The notes: generated by a model not told the origin, from the sequence alone. A DNA stretch of 34,424 nucleotides from Planctomycetales bacterium (GCA_015488215.1 WFOE01000191.1:1-34424), one strand, 5' to 3'. Positions 16,350 through 23,838 are shown, counted from the stretch's first letter. Numbers and translations: made by a program.

Positions 16350-16355
16350 ATTATA
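16350..16355 (-). promoter_or_regulatory. Putative -10 box for the aminotransferase operon
   Basis: Read on the minus strand this is a perfect TATAAT, 45 nt before the ATG at 16304. No good -35 hexamer is visible at 16-18 nt; instead an A-tract lies just upstream. It would drive the aminotransferase, M81 and dehydrogenase genes. Confidence 0.45.
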
Positions 16356-16544
16356 CGGTTTTTTTCTCTGGCTGCCCGCAGGTTCGGCCGGCGGACGCGG
16401 TGTGGGAAAACCAGGCCATTCCCCTGAGAGGGGCTATGTCAAACTGTGGGCACCCCCCAAGCTAGGGAGATCACGCCGCGTTTTTGTCGCATTTTGGATC
16501 GGATACCCTATCCCACCTCAAGGGGGGAAGGCTACCCATACGAT

Positions 16545-16721
16545 GGCTACGAACGTGTAGCCAGCGGAACAGTAACTACAGCACCTTGTGAAGCAGGCAG
16601 CGAGCACCTCAGTTACTGTTCCGCGTTTGCTTAGCAAACGGGCGGAACAGAGTGGAGCAGTGGCCCGTTTTGAATAGACCCAAGCCGCCGGGAGTTTCTG
16701 ACTGCCGGCGGCTCTTTTTTT
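16545..16721 (+). ncRNA. Candidate structured RNA with mutually exclusive hairpins
   Basis: The 477 nt between the aminotransferase and the peroxiredoxin-like gene carry no convincing gene, but the right half is densely structured. Hairpins: GGCTAC/GTAGCC (16545-16562), a perfect 14-bp stem pairing 16564-16577 with 16611-16624 around a 33-nt loop, CGTTTGC-tta-GCAAACG (16624-16640), and AAACGGGC (16636-16643) with GCCCGTTT (16663-16670). The last two share bases and exclude each other. The right arm of the 14-bp stem can also pair for 9 bp with a second GCGGAACAG at 16642-16650. An intrinsic terminator closes the unit, giving plus-strand polarity. I match it to no known RNA family; it lacks the RNase P, SRP, tmRNA and tRNA hallmarks. 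Bases 16305-16544 show only the -10 box and small hairpins. Confidence 0.42.
16683..16721 (+). terminator. Intrinsic terminator
   Basis: AGCCGCCGG (16683-16691) pairs perfectly with CCGGCGGCT (16705-16713) around a 13-nt loop, followed by C and seven T residues (16715-16721). The T-run is only on the plus-strand side, so it ends a rightward transcript. No plus-strand protein gene precedes it, which is the main support for the RNA called at 16545-16721. Confidence 0.8.
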
Positions 16722-16781
16722 CACCTGCATGTGGCATTATGGAGGCCAAGCCGGATGCGCCCCAGTAAGCGGGCTGCTCGC

Positions 16782-17339
16782 CTACTGGCCCTGGGAGCCG
16801 CCACTCAAATCGCGTAGCACCTGGCGGATTTGCTCGTGGTCGGGCATCTGAGCCTGGTTGCGAGGGCGATGGGCCCAGCGAAGCACTCCCTGGGTATCGA
16901 CGACGAACGTGCCGGGCATCTGCCGCACGTTGCCCTGGGGACGGCCCAGTCCGCCCCGCAGCACCGCCTTGAGCCCCGCCCACCACACGGCCGGACCGGC
17001 AATCTGCCACCAGGAACCGGCCCCCAGACCGAAGGCGCGGTATCCTTTTCGTTCCGGATCGGCCAGCAAGTCGAACGGGAGGCGAAACTGCCGGTGGAAC
17101 TGGCCGGTGGGTTCCACGCCCGCCGGCGAGATGACCACCACCTGGCCGCCGCTTTGCCGGAACTGGTCGTATTCCTCACGCACGCGGACCACGTGCTCGC
17201 GGCAAAACGGTCAGCCCAAATGACGCACGAAAAACAGCACGGCCGGTTCGTGCTGCCAGTAACGGGCAAGCGGCACCGGTTCGCCAAGCTGGTTCGCCAG
17301 CGTTACTTCCGGCACTTGTTCTCCAAGTTCGAGCGGCAT
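16782..17339 (-). CDS. Peroxiredoxin-like selenoprotein (AhpC-TSA_2 type, UxxC), in-frame TGA
   Basis: A 185-aa thioredoxin-fold protein read through one in-frame TGA at 17211-17213. Before the TGA comes VLFFVRHLG, after it PFCREHV, so the motif is U43-P-F-C46 where AhpC-TSA_2 relatives have CxFC. Downstream parts also fit the family: VVVISPAG, FRLPFDLLADPERKGYRAFG, and MPGTFVVDTQGVLRWAHR. Homology on both sides in one frame argues against a pseudogene. A SECIS-like hairpin follows (17177-17199). The expected role is peroxide or disulfide reduction in the cytoplasm, with Sec as the attacking residue. Start: ATG at 17339, inside a 28-bp tandem duplication. A standard caller would report only a truncated GTG frame from 17192 lacking the active site. 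It diverges from another TGA-containing gene. Confidence 0.87.
17177..17199 (-). promoter_or_regulatory. Putative bacterial SECIS element of the peroxiredoxin-like gene
   Basis: On the minus strand GCACG (17196-17192) and CGUGC (17184-17180) pair around the loop UGGUCCG. Beyond an A/G mismatch, G-U and C-G pairs extend the stem. The loop contains GGUC, as in the E. coli fdhF SECIS. Twenty nt separate the UGA from GGUC, within the usual bacterial range, and the element lies inside the coding region as expected. Confidence 0.75.
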
Positions 17340-17380
17340 GGGAGCAATCTCTAAGTTCGAGCGGCATGGGAGCAATCTCT
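17325..17380. repeat. Perfect 28-bp tandem duplication over a start codon
   Basis: Bases 17325-17352 are repeated exactly at 17353-17380. Each unit contains the minus-strand ATG and first codons of the peroxiredoxin-like gene (MPLEL). As 28 is not a multiple of three, the outer ATG (17367) reads a different frame and cannot yield the protein; only the ATG at 17339 does. Translation from the outer copy would be a decoy. It could be recent slippage or an assembly error. Confidence 0.92.
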
Positions 17381-17436
17381 GCCAAGCAGGCAAGGGGAAA
17401 ACCAAGAACACTGCGAAAGAGCAAACGCCTGGACCA

Positions 17437-17464
17437 TTGGCCTGGGCGTCGGATGCACTATACT
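17437..17464 (+). promoter_or_regulatory. Putative promoter of the AhpD-like selenoprotein gene
   Basis: TTGGCC (17437-17442) and TATACT (17459-17464) are separated by 16 bp and lie 70 nt before the ATG at 17535. The hexamers are acceptable sigma-70-type matches in GC-rich DNA. The same bases include TATAGT on the minus strand, but I find no matching -35 for the divergent gene. Confidence 0.45.
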
Positions 17465-17534
17465 CGGGAACGTGCTCGGCTGGCCACACCGTGGCGAGCC
17501 GGTTTGTCCCTGCTTTTTTTCACGGAGGTTTGCC

Positions 17535-18047
17535 ATGCCTTATGTCCCCCCGCTGCAAGACGACCAGGCTCCCGAAGCCGCCCAGCAGATGTTCCAGGCC
17601 ATCCAGCAGCAGCTTGGTGCGGTGCCGAACATCTTTCGTACCATGGCCCATCAGCCCGCCGTGCTGGAAGCGACGCTGAAGATGAACGCCGCCGTGGGCC
17701 ACGACTTGCCGGAGCTGCTGCGAGAGCTGGCCTATTTGAAAGCGTCGCTCGTCAACCAATGCCATTACTGAGTGCATTACCATAAGCTCCTCGGTCAGAG
17801 GGCTGGATTGACGGACGAACAGCTCGAAGCTCTGGAACAAGGCAACGACGAGCCGTTCGACCCGCTGCAACGACTGGTAATTCGCTACGCCGAGCAGGTA
17901 ACACGCACCACGCATCCGGAGCCGGAAGTGGCCCAAGCCTTGTGTGAGCAGCTCTCCCCGGCCCAGATGGTCGTGTTGGCCGCCACGGTGGCCTTGGCCA
18001 ATTTCACCAACCGTTTCAACCACGGGCTGGACGTGCAATTGCCCTGA
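17535..18047 (+). CDS. AhpD/CMD-like selenoprotein (CxxU), in-frame TGA
   Basis: A 170-aa carboxymuconolactone decarboxylase/AhpD-like helical protein read through one in-frame TGA at 17769-17771. The sequence around it is KASLVNQC-H-Y-U-VHYH, so the family's redox CxxC (C76-x-x-C79) is C76-H-Y-U79, with the proton-relay type His at 83. After the TGA, the second part (GLTDEQLEAL, then LQRLVIRYAEQVT, QMVVLAATVALANFTNRFNH) is the normal C-terminal half of the family, in the same frame. Start: ATG at 17535 with GGAGG seven bases upstream. A SECIS-like hairpin lies at 17785-17804. The role is presumably a thiol/selenol disulfide reductase for a peroxiredoxin, perhaps the divergent neighbour. Ordinary gene calling would split it in two. 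Confidence 0.88.
17785..17804 (+). promoter_or_regulatory. Putative bacterial SECIS element of the AhpD-like gene
   Basis: CUCCUC-type and GAGGG-type arms (17788-17792 and 17798-17802) pair around the loop GGUCA. After a bulged C at 17787, two more pairs close the stem (17785-17786 with 17803-17804). The loop carries GGUC, and 21 nt separate it from the UGA. The loop motif and spacing almost equal those of the hairpin in the neighbouring gene. Confidence 0.75.
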
Positions 18048-18143
18048 ACTGAAGTCAGTCGGCAAGTGACGTTGCCAGTGTTGCGATTGCTGTCTCCCGG
18101 CGAAGCACAGCCTTGGAGAGTGTTTTGCCGGGGAGGGAAGGGG

Positions 18144-18149
18144 TATAAT
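18144..18149 (+). promoter_or_regulatory. Putative -10 box upstream of the PIN-TRAM gene
   Basis: A perfect TATAAT lies about 147 nt before the ATG at 18296, in the 248-nt gap after the AhpD-like gene. No strong -35 is visible (TGTTTT at 17-bp spacing is poor). The implied leader contains a small hairpin, TGCGCC with GGCGCA near 18245-18262. Confidence 0.4.
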
Positions 18150-18295
18150 TGAACTGTGGCCGGGAAAACGAGCGGGCTGAGCCGCGCGCTTTGCATTCAC
18201 CACGCCGCGGCGATACGCTATTGCTAGAGCCGGAACAGAGACATTGCGCCCCTTGCGGCGCATCCTTAAGACATGCCCCCGGGGCTAAGAGTGCC

Positions 18296-19489
18296 ATGGT
18301 GCAGAGGCCGGATTCGTTGATGGGCAATTTGCCCTTGTGGATTCTGCGATTTGTCTTACTGCTGATCGCAGGAGCGATCGGCATCTATGCCATGTACACC
18401 GTGCCGGCCGTCTCCGGCAAAGGCCTCTGGCAACTGGTAGCGTTCGCAGTGGTAATGCTCATTGCGCTGCTGACTATCGCGCTGGACATCCTGGTCCATC
18501 CCAAAAAGCTGGACACGATCTCAGCGGTCTATTTCGGCCTGATTGTGGGGTTGTTTCTGACCTATGTGGCCGGGCTGGCCCTGGCGCCGTTTCTGGACCT
18601 GATCGATCCGCCCACCACGTTGCCAACCGGGGGCACCAGTGGGATGCCCAACCCGCTACGGCACCCGATGTCCACCCCGTTGCGGAACGTGATTCAGTTG
18701 GTGCTGGGCATGGTGCTGTGCTACGTATGCATCAGTTTCTTGCTCCAGACGAAGAACGATTTCCGCTTCATCATCCCTTACGTGGAGTTTGCCAAGGAGG
18801 TGAAGGGAACCCGGCCCGTGGTGCTTGACACCTCCGTGGTCATCGACGGCCGGATTGCCGACGTGGTGGAAACGAAGATTCTGGACGATCCGCTCATCAT
18901 GCCCCGGTTCGTTCTGGCCGAGCTCCATTCCATTGCCGACAGCGCCGACCGCCTGCGCCGTTCGCGGGGGCGGCGGGGGCTGGATATCCTCAACCGGCTT
19001 CGCAACAACCCGGAAGTCGAACTGCAAATCTACGACCGGGAACTGCCCGAATGGCACGACCAGCCGGTGGACATGAAACTGGTGCTGATGGCCAAGCACC
19101 TGAACGCCCGCATCATCACCAATGATTTCAACCTGAATAAAGTGGCCCGGCTGCACGGCGTGGAGGTCATCAATCTGAACGACCTGGCCAACGCCCTCAA
19201 GCCGGCTTATCTGCCCGGCGAAGAGCTGGAAGTGTACCTGGTCCGCCCCGGCGAAGAAGACAGCCAGGGAGTCGGCTATCTGGAAGACGGCACGATGGTG
19301 GTCGTCGAAGGGGGGCGGGAATACCTGCATCGTCAGGTGCGGGCGGTGGTAACCAGCACGCTGCAAACCAGCGCGGGGCGGATGATCTTCGGCAAGTTCA
19401 AAGAAGCTCTGGGCAACGGGAGCCACGCGCCCCGCGAATCCACCGCCGGCCGACAGCATGCCTCCAGACGGCCTTCGCGCAAAAGCTGA
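18296..19489 (+). CDS. YacL-like PIN-TRAM membrane protein
   Basis: About 397 aa with the architecture of Bacillus YacL. Four hydrophobic N-terminal helices come first (LWILRFVLLLIAGAIGIYAM; LVAFAVVMLIALLTIALDIL; AVYFGLIVGLFLTYVAGLAL; VIQLVLGMVLCYVCISFLL). A PIN nuclease domain follows, with VVLDTSVVIDGRIADV (D178), PRFVLAELHSIAD (Glu) and IITNDFNLNKVA (D277) as metal ligands. A C-terminal TRAM RNA-binding domain begins near LPGEELEVYLVRPG, and the end is basic. It is a probable membrane-anchored RNase of unknown target. Start: ATG at 18296; ATG at 18320 is an alternative just before the first helix. In other bacteria yacL is often next to ispD; here the next gene is dxr, also in isoprenoid synthesis. 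Confidence 0.9.
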   Translation: MVQRPDSLMGNLPLWILRFVLLLIAGAIGIYAMYTVPAVSGKGLWQLVAFAVVMLIALLTIALDILVHPKKLDTISAVYFGLIVGLFLTYVAGLALAPFLDLIDPPTTLPTGGTSGMPNPLRHPMSTPLRNVIQLVLGMVLCYVCISFLLQTKNDFRFIIPYVEFAKEVKGTRPVVLDTSVVIDGRIADVVETKILDDPLIMPRFVLAELHSIADSADRLRRSRGRRGLDILNRLRNNPEVELQIYDRELPEWHDQPVDMKLVLMAKHLNARIITNDFNLNKVARLHGVEVINLNDLANALKPAYLPGEELEVYLVRPGEEDSQGVGYLEDGTMVVVEGGREYLHRQVRAVVTSTLQTSAGRMIFGKFKEALGNGSHAPRESTAGRQHASRRPSRKS

Positions 19490-19728
19490 GCGGGGGCTCG
19501 GCGGGGGGAGGGAAGCTGCTTGCCGTATCGCCTGAGCTGTTCTGCGGTACGAAGGCTCACGCTCCTGTCGAAAGGCATCGGTGGCTCTTCACGGCGGTCG
19601 GGCGTTCCCTATCGCCAGCGGCCCGCGTTGCATTTAGACTTGGACTGTTCGGCATCGGGTAAAAGCGTTCCTCGGGAGGGAGACGGCACGTATCGGCCCG
19701 GTCTCCTCCTCGGCCGCTTGTGTTGTTC

Positions 19729-20916
19729 ATGGCGTTGAACCAATCGGCTCATCCATCGGACCTGCCGCCGCGCCGCGTGGCCGTGTTGGGCTCCACCGGC
19801 AGCATCGGGCGCAGCGCCCTGGAAGTGATTGCCGCTTCCAGGGGGCACTTGCGTTGTGTGGCCCTCAGCGCCCACAGCCGCACCGAGGCGCTGTTGGAAC
19901 AAGCCCGGCGGTTCCGCCCTCGCTGGGTGGTGCTGACCGACTCCCAAAAGGCCACCGCGGAGTTCCGCCGTGGGCTTCCGCCCGGTACGCAACTGCTCTG
20001 TGGTCAGGAGGGCGTGGCCGAAGTGGTCCGGCACGCCCAGGTGGACGTGGTGCTGGCGGCCGTGGTCGGAGCGGCCGGGCTACTTGGAACCTGGGAAGCG
20101 GTTCAAGCCGGAAAAATCGTCGCCCTGGCCAACAAGGAAAGTCTGGTGGCCGCCGGCGGGCTGCTCTCCGCCGCCGCAAAAAAAACCGGCGCCCAGGTGT
20201 TGCCGGTGGATAGCGAACACAGCGGGCTGTTCCAGGCGTTGCAATCGGGACGGCGGGACGAGGTAGAGCGGCTCGTGCTCACCGCCAGCGGCGGACCGTT
20301 TCTGAACACGCCGCTGGAACATCTGCCCCAGGTTACGGTGGAAGAGGCGCTGCAGCATCCCACCTGGCAAATGGGCCGCAAGATTACGGTCGATTCGGCC
20401 ACGATGATGAACAAGGCCCTGGAAGTGATCGAAGCCCGCTGGCTGTTCGAACTGCCCCCTGAGCAGATTCAGGTGATGATCCATCCCCAGTCGATGATTC
20501 ACGCCCTGGTGGAGTTTGCCGACGGATCGGTGCTGGCCCAGGTTTCGCCACCGGATATGAAGCTGCCCATCCAGTACGCGCTTTACTATCCGCGGCGCGT
20601 GCCGGGCGTGGCCGAGCGGATGGACTGGACTCGCCGCTGGCACTGGGAGCTTTTCCCTCCCGACCCGGAGCGGTTCCCCGCGTTGGAGCTGGGGCACCAA
20701 GTGGCCGCCCGGGGCGGAACGGCCGGGGCGGTGCTCAACGCGGCCAACGAAGTGGCCGTGGAGCGGTTCTTGCAGGGGGAGATTCGTTTCACCGATATTG
20801 TTCCCTTGTGTCGGGCTGTGTTAGAAAGTCACGCTTTCCAGCCCCAAGTTGACCTGGACACCATTCTGCGCCTGGACCGCTGGGCGCGCGAGGAGGCCCG
20901 CCGGTGGAAACCCTGA
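19729..20916 (+). CDS. dxr: 1-deoxy-D-xylulose 5-phosphate reductoisomerase
   Basis: A 395-aa DXR (IspC), which converts DXP to 2-C-methyl-D-erythritol 4-phosphate with NADPH, the committed step of the MEP isoprenoid pathway. Motifs are VAVLGSTGSIGRSAL (NADPH site, 17-31), ALANKESLVAAG, PVDSEHSGLFQAL (metal-binding Asp and Glu), LTASGGPF, and the flexible-loop and substrate region PTWQMGRKITVDSATMMNKA with EVIEARWLF, MIHPQSMIHALVEF and LNAANEVAVERF. Length is normal. Start: ATG at 19729; a GTG at 19720 would add three residues. It overlaps rseP by 13 nt, so the two are probably translationally coupled; the dxr-rseP order is widespread in bacteria. Confidence 0.97.
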   Translation: MALNQSAHPSDLPPRRVAVLGSTGSIGRSALEVIAASRGHLRCVALSAHSRTEALLEQARRFRPRWVVLTDSQKATAEFRRGLPPGTQLLCGQEGVAEVVRHAQVDVVLAAVVGAAGLLGTWEAVQAGKIVALANKESLVAAGGLLSAAAKKTGAQVLPVDSEHSGLFQALQSGRRDEVERLVLTASGGPFLNTPLEHLPQVTVEEALQHPTWQMGRKITVDSATMMNKALEVIEARWLFELPPEQIQVMIHPQSMIHALVEFADGSVLAQVSPPDMKLPIQYALYYPRRVPGVAERMDWTRRWHWELFPPDPERFPALELGHQVAARGGTAGAVLNAANEVAVERFLQGEIRFTDIVPLCRAVLESHAFQPQVDLDTILRLDRWAREEARRWKP

Positions 20917-23036
20917 TCCTGTTGGCCGGACTGCTGGACCCGCAAAGCTGGCTCAACGCCCTGTGGGTGGCCGTGGGACTGGGAGTGGTCATTTTCATCC
21001 ACGAACTGGGCCACTTCCTGGCGGCCAAGGCCTGCGGGGTGAAAGTGGAAAAGTTCATGATCGGCTTCGACATCGGCGGCTGGAAGCTCTCCTGGCGCTG
21101 GGGCGAAACCGAATACGGCATCGGCATCCTCCCCCTGGGCGGATACGTCAAGATGCTCGGCCAGGAGGACAATCCCTACCGCATCCGCGAGGAAATGGAA
21201 CGCGCCCGGCGGCAATCCGGCGACCCGAACGCCGCGGACGAGACGCCGAAGGAAGGGGCCGAGCCCCTCTCGGAACAGGACTCCCCGGCGGCCACGGCCC
21301 TGGATCCCCGAAGCTACCTGGCCAAGCCCATTCCGGCCCGGATGCTCATCATCTCCGCCGGCGTGATTATGAACGTGCTGCTGGCCTTTGTGCTTTCCAC
21401 CTGGGCGTTCAACCTGGGGGTGCCCTATCCGCCCGCGGTGGTCGGCCAGCCGGTCCCCGGCGGAGCCGCCTGGGAAGCCGATCTGCGTCCTGGCGACGAG
21501 ATTATCCGCGTCAACGACGTGGAAAACCCCCAGTTCCGCGATTTGCAACACGCCGTGGCCTTCGGCGATCCGGAACAGGGAGTCGAGCTTGTGATCCGCC
21601 GCCCGGGCCGCAAGGAACCGTTCGCCGTGAGGATCAAGCCCAAACAGGTGCCGGGAGCCCCAATCCCGCTGCTGGGGCTTACTTCGGCTTCGGACCTGGT
21701 GCTAGCCGACGTACCGGTCATCCCCGGCACCCCGGCGGCCGATGCCACGCCGGAGTTCGCCCCCGGGGATCGCGTGGTGGCCATCAACGGCCAGCCGGTG
21801 GAAAACTATGCCGACCTGCAAGCCGCACTGGTGCGCCATACCGACGAGACGATCCGCGTGGAAGTGGAACGAGCCGCCGACCGCACCCAACAGGCCGGAC
21901 AACGCGTACCGATCAAGGTGGCTCCCAACCGGATGCGGCGCGTGGGGCTGGTGATGGCTCTGGGGGAAATCGTCGCCGTGCGGAAAAACTCTCCGGCGGC
22001 CCAGGCCCGCGCCCGCGGCGTGCCGGACGATTTTCCCGTGGGTCTGCGCCCCGGCGATCTGATTGTGGAAATCCGCAACCAGCAGGACGACCAGCCGCTG
22101 GAGCTGGACCCCGTTACGCTGCCGGAACAACTGCGCCGCCTGGCCGGCCAGGCCATTACCGTGGTGGTCAGCCGCCAGGGGAACCAGGAGCTGGAGTTCC
22201 CCAACATCGTGCTGGAACCGCCGCGGTGGGTGGACTTGAGCCCCTCGCTTGGCTCGCCGATTGGAGCACCGGGCCTGGGCATCTGCTACCGGGTGGTCAA
22301 TCGCGTCGTAGGCGTTGTACCCGGTTCCCCGGCTGCTCGCAACGGTTCGTTCGCTCCCGGCAAAGACGAAATCACCCGGGTGGAAATCCGCCAGCCGCCG
22401 CAAGAAGTGGAGCAAGCCGACTCGCGCTGGCTGCCAGCGCCGGAGGTGACCATCCCGTTGGGTAAAGAAAACCCCAACTGGCCCCAGGTCTTTCTGGCCA
22501 TGCAGGACAGCCTGCCCGGGGCTCGATTGGTGCTCTACGTGCAAGGGCGCGACGAGCCGGTGGAGCTGGAAATCGAAGAATCCTCCCAGTGGCACTACTA
22601 CCAGCGGGGATTCATCTTCCGCCCCTTGCAATACGTGCGCAAAGCGAGCAGCTTCGGCGAAAGCCTCCGGCTGGGACTGCAAGAAACCTGGCAACAGCTT
22701 ACCGTGGTCATCCGCTTTTTGCAGAACATCGGCCGGTTGGGCAAGCAGATTGGCGGCCCAATCACCATCTTCCGCCAGGCCGCGGTCCATGCGGAACGCG
22801 GGTTTGTGGATTTCATCCTGTTCCTGGCCCTGCTCAGCGCCAATCTGGCGGTGCTCAACTCGCTGCCCATTCCGGTGCTGGATGGGGGCCACTTCGTCTT
22901 CCTGCTCTACGAAGGAATCCGCGGCAAGCCGGTCAGCGAACGGGTCTATATCACCATCACGCTGTTGGGCTTTTTCTTCATCCTGGGCCTGATTGTGCTG
23001 GTGACCGCCATGGACATTTCCCGGCTGTTCCAGTAG
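20904..23036 (+). CDS. rseP: RIP metalloprotease RseP (site-2 protease) with several PDZ modules
   Basis: A 710-aa intramembrane zinc protease that releases anti-sigma factors or clears signal peptides. The first helix carries the HExxH motif in VVIFIHELGHFLAAKACGV (H33, E34, H37). The C-terminal motif LPIPVLDGGHFVF supplies the third ligand D660. GFDIGGWKL and GILPLGGYVKM are typical. E. coli RseP has 450 aa and two PDZ domains. Here the periplasmic part shows about four PDZ-like modules, near residues 173-245, 270-330, 356-435 and 469-530, each with a [P/A]G-D-I/V-I core such as LRPGDEIIRVND or FAPGDRVVAING. Start: GTG at 20904, with GAGGAGG seven bases upstream. It overlaps dxr. Confidence 0.95.
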   Translation: METLILLAGLLDPQSWLNALWVAVGLGVVIFIHELGHFLAAKACGVKVEKFMIGFDIGGWKLSWRWGETEYGIGILPLGGYVKMLGQEDNPYRIREEMERARRQSGDPNAADETPKEGAEPLSEQDSPAATALDPRSYLAKPIPARMLIISAGVIMNVLLAFVLSTWAFNLGVPYPPAVVGQPVPGGAAWEADLRPGDEIIRVNDVENPQFRDLQHAVAFGDPEQGVELVIRRPGRKEPFAVRIKPKQVPGAPIPLLGLTSASDLVLADVPVIPGTPAADATPEFAPGDRVVAINGQPVENYADLQAALVRHTDETIRVEVERAADRTQQAGQRVPIKVAPNRMRRVGLVMALGEIVAVRKNSPAAQARARGVPDDFPVGLRPGDLIVEIRNQQDDQPLELDPVTLPEQLRRLAGQAITVVVSRQGNQELEFPNIVLEPPRWVDLSPSLGSPIGAPGLGICYRVVNRVVGVVPGSPAARNGSFAPGKDEITRVEIRQPPQEVEQADSRWLPAPEVTIPLGKENPNWPQVFLAMQDSLPGARLVLYVQGRDEPVELEIEESSQWHYYQRGFIFRPLQYVRKASSFGESLRLGLQETWQQLTVVIRFLQNIGRLGKQIGGPITIFRQAAVHAERGFVDFILFLALLSANLAVLNSLPIPVLDGGHFVFLLYEGIRGKPVSERVYITITLLGFFFILGLIVLVTAMDISRLFQ

Positions 23037-23097
23037 AGCAGGGTCGCCGCTGCTGCAGCAGAAGGTTCCAGCAAGAGGGAAGCCCCGGAGAACGCCT

Positions 23098-23838
23098 GTG
23101 CCGTCGGCTGTGATCGCCCCCCAGAGCGTGCAAGCGGTGATCTTCGACGCGGTGGGAACCATCCTGGCCCCCGAACCGGACGTAGCCACGGCGTACTTTC
23201 AGCACGGGCAAGCCCTGGGATCCGAGCTTTCGCCCCAAGAAGTCCACCGCCGGTTCCATCAGGTGTTTTCCCGTGTGTTCGGCTCCGCTCCGCTGGAACC
23301 CTGTAGCGAACAGACCGAGCGCAACTTGTGGCACCGCGTGGTGGTCGAAGTGTTCGCCGACCAGGACGTGGACCACCAGCGGCTGTTCGCCCGGCTGTGG
23401 GAACATTTTGCCCAGCCCCAACACTGGCGCCTGCTTCCGGGGGTGGTGGAACTGTGGCCGCAACTGGCCCGAGCCGGCTACCGTCTGGCCGTGGCGTCCA
23501 ACTTCGACCGGCGGCTGGAGTCGATCTGCCGGGCATTGCCGCCGCTGGAGCTGGCCCGGGAAGTGTTCACCTGCTCGGTTCTCGGGGTGCGCAAACCGGC
23601 GGTGCGTTTCTTCCGCGAGATCGCCCGGCGGCTCCGACTCCCCCCGGAAGCCTGCCTGATGGTCGGCGATACGCTCCCGGCCGACGTGCTTCCGGCTCGC
23701 CAGGCCGGGTTCCAGGCCGTGTGGCTGTGCCCGCAACCGGCCCGCTGCTCAAGCCAGCAGGCCGCAAGCGGTTCTCAGGGGAAGGTGCCTGCAATCCGGC
23801 AACTGACGGAGCTTGCCGACCTGTTGGGCCTGGAGTAG
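23098..23838 (+). CDS. HAD-superfamily hydrolase
   Basis: A 246-aa haloacid dehalogenase-like hydrolase. Motif I is AVIFDAVGTIL with nucleophile D17. The usual second Asp is replaced by Val (V19), as in some non-phosphatase or atypical HADs, so phosphatase activity is uncertain. Motif II is LAVASNFDRR, motif III the Lys in VLGVRKPAVRFF, and motif IV CLMVGDTLPADVLPARQAGF. A helical cap lies between motifs I and II. The end, after AVWLCPQP, is low in conservation. Start: GTG at 23098 with GGAG seven bases upstream. It lies 61 nt after rseP on the same strand and may be the last gene of the dxr-rseP unit. The substrate is unknown. Confidence 0.88.
   Translation: MPSAVIAPQSVQAVIFDAVGTILAPEPDVATAYFQHGQALGSELSPQEVHRRFHQVFSRVFGSAPLEPCSEQTERNLWHRVVVEVFADQDVDHQRLFARLWEHFAQPQHWRLLPGVVELWPQLARAGYRLAVASNFDRRLESICRALPPLELAREVFTCSVLGVRKPAVRFFREIARRLRLPPEACLMVGDTLPADVLPARQAGFQAVWLCPQPARCSSQQAASGSQGKVPAIRQLTELADLLGLE

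Noticed and set aside
16446-16634. Small protein genes in the structured region before 16721
   Set aside because: The open frames run straight through the perfect inverted repeats, lack ribosome binding sites and have no coding character; a structured RNA explains the region better.
17211-17771. Both in-frame TGAs as nonsense mutations, frameshifts or a recoded TGA=Trp genome
   Set aside because: Both fall exactly on redox Cys positions and the reading frame and homology continue after each. Several intact genes in the window end in TGA (the ferredoxin gene at 7815, trkA at 9164), so TGA is a normal stop here.
20849-22465. 538-codon open frame on the plus strand in another frame
   Set aside because: Overlaps rseP, which has clear motifs; the translation is rich in Arg/Gly/Pro, as expected of a shadow frame.
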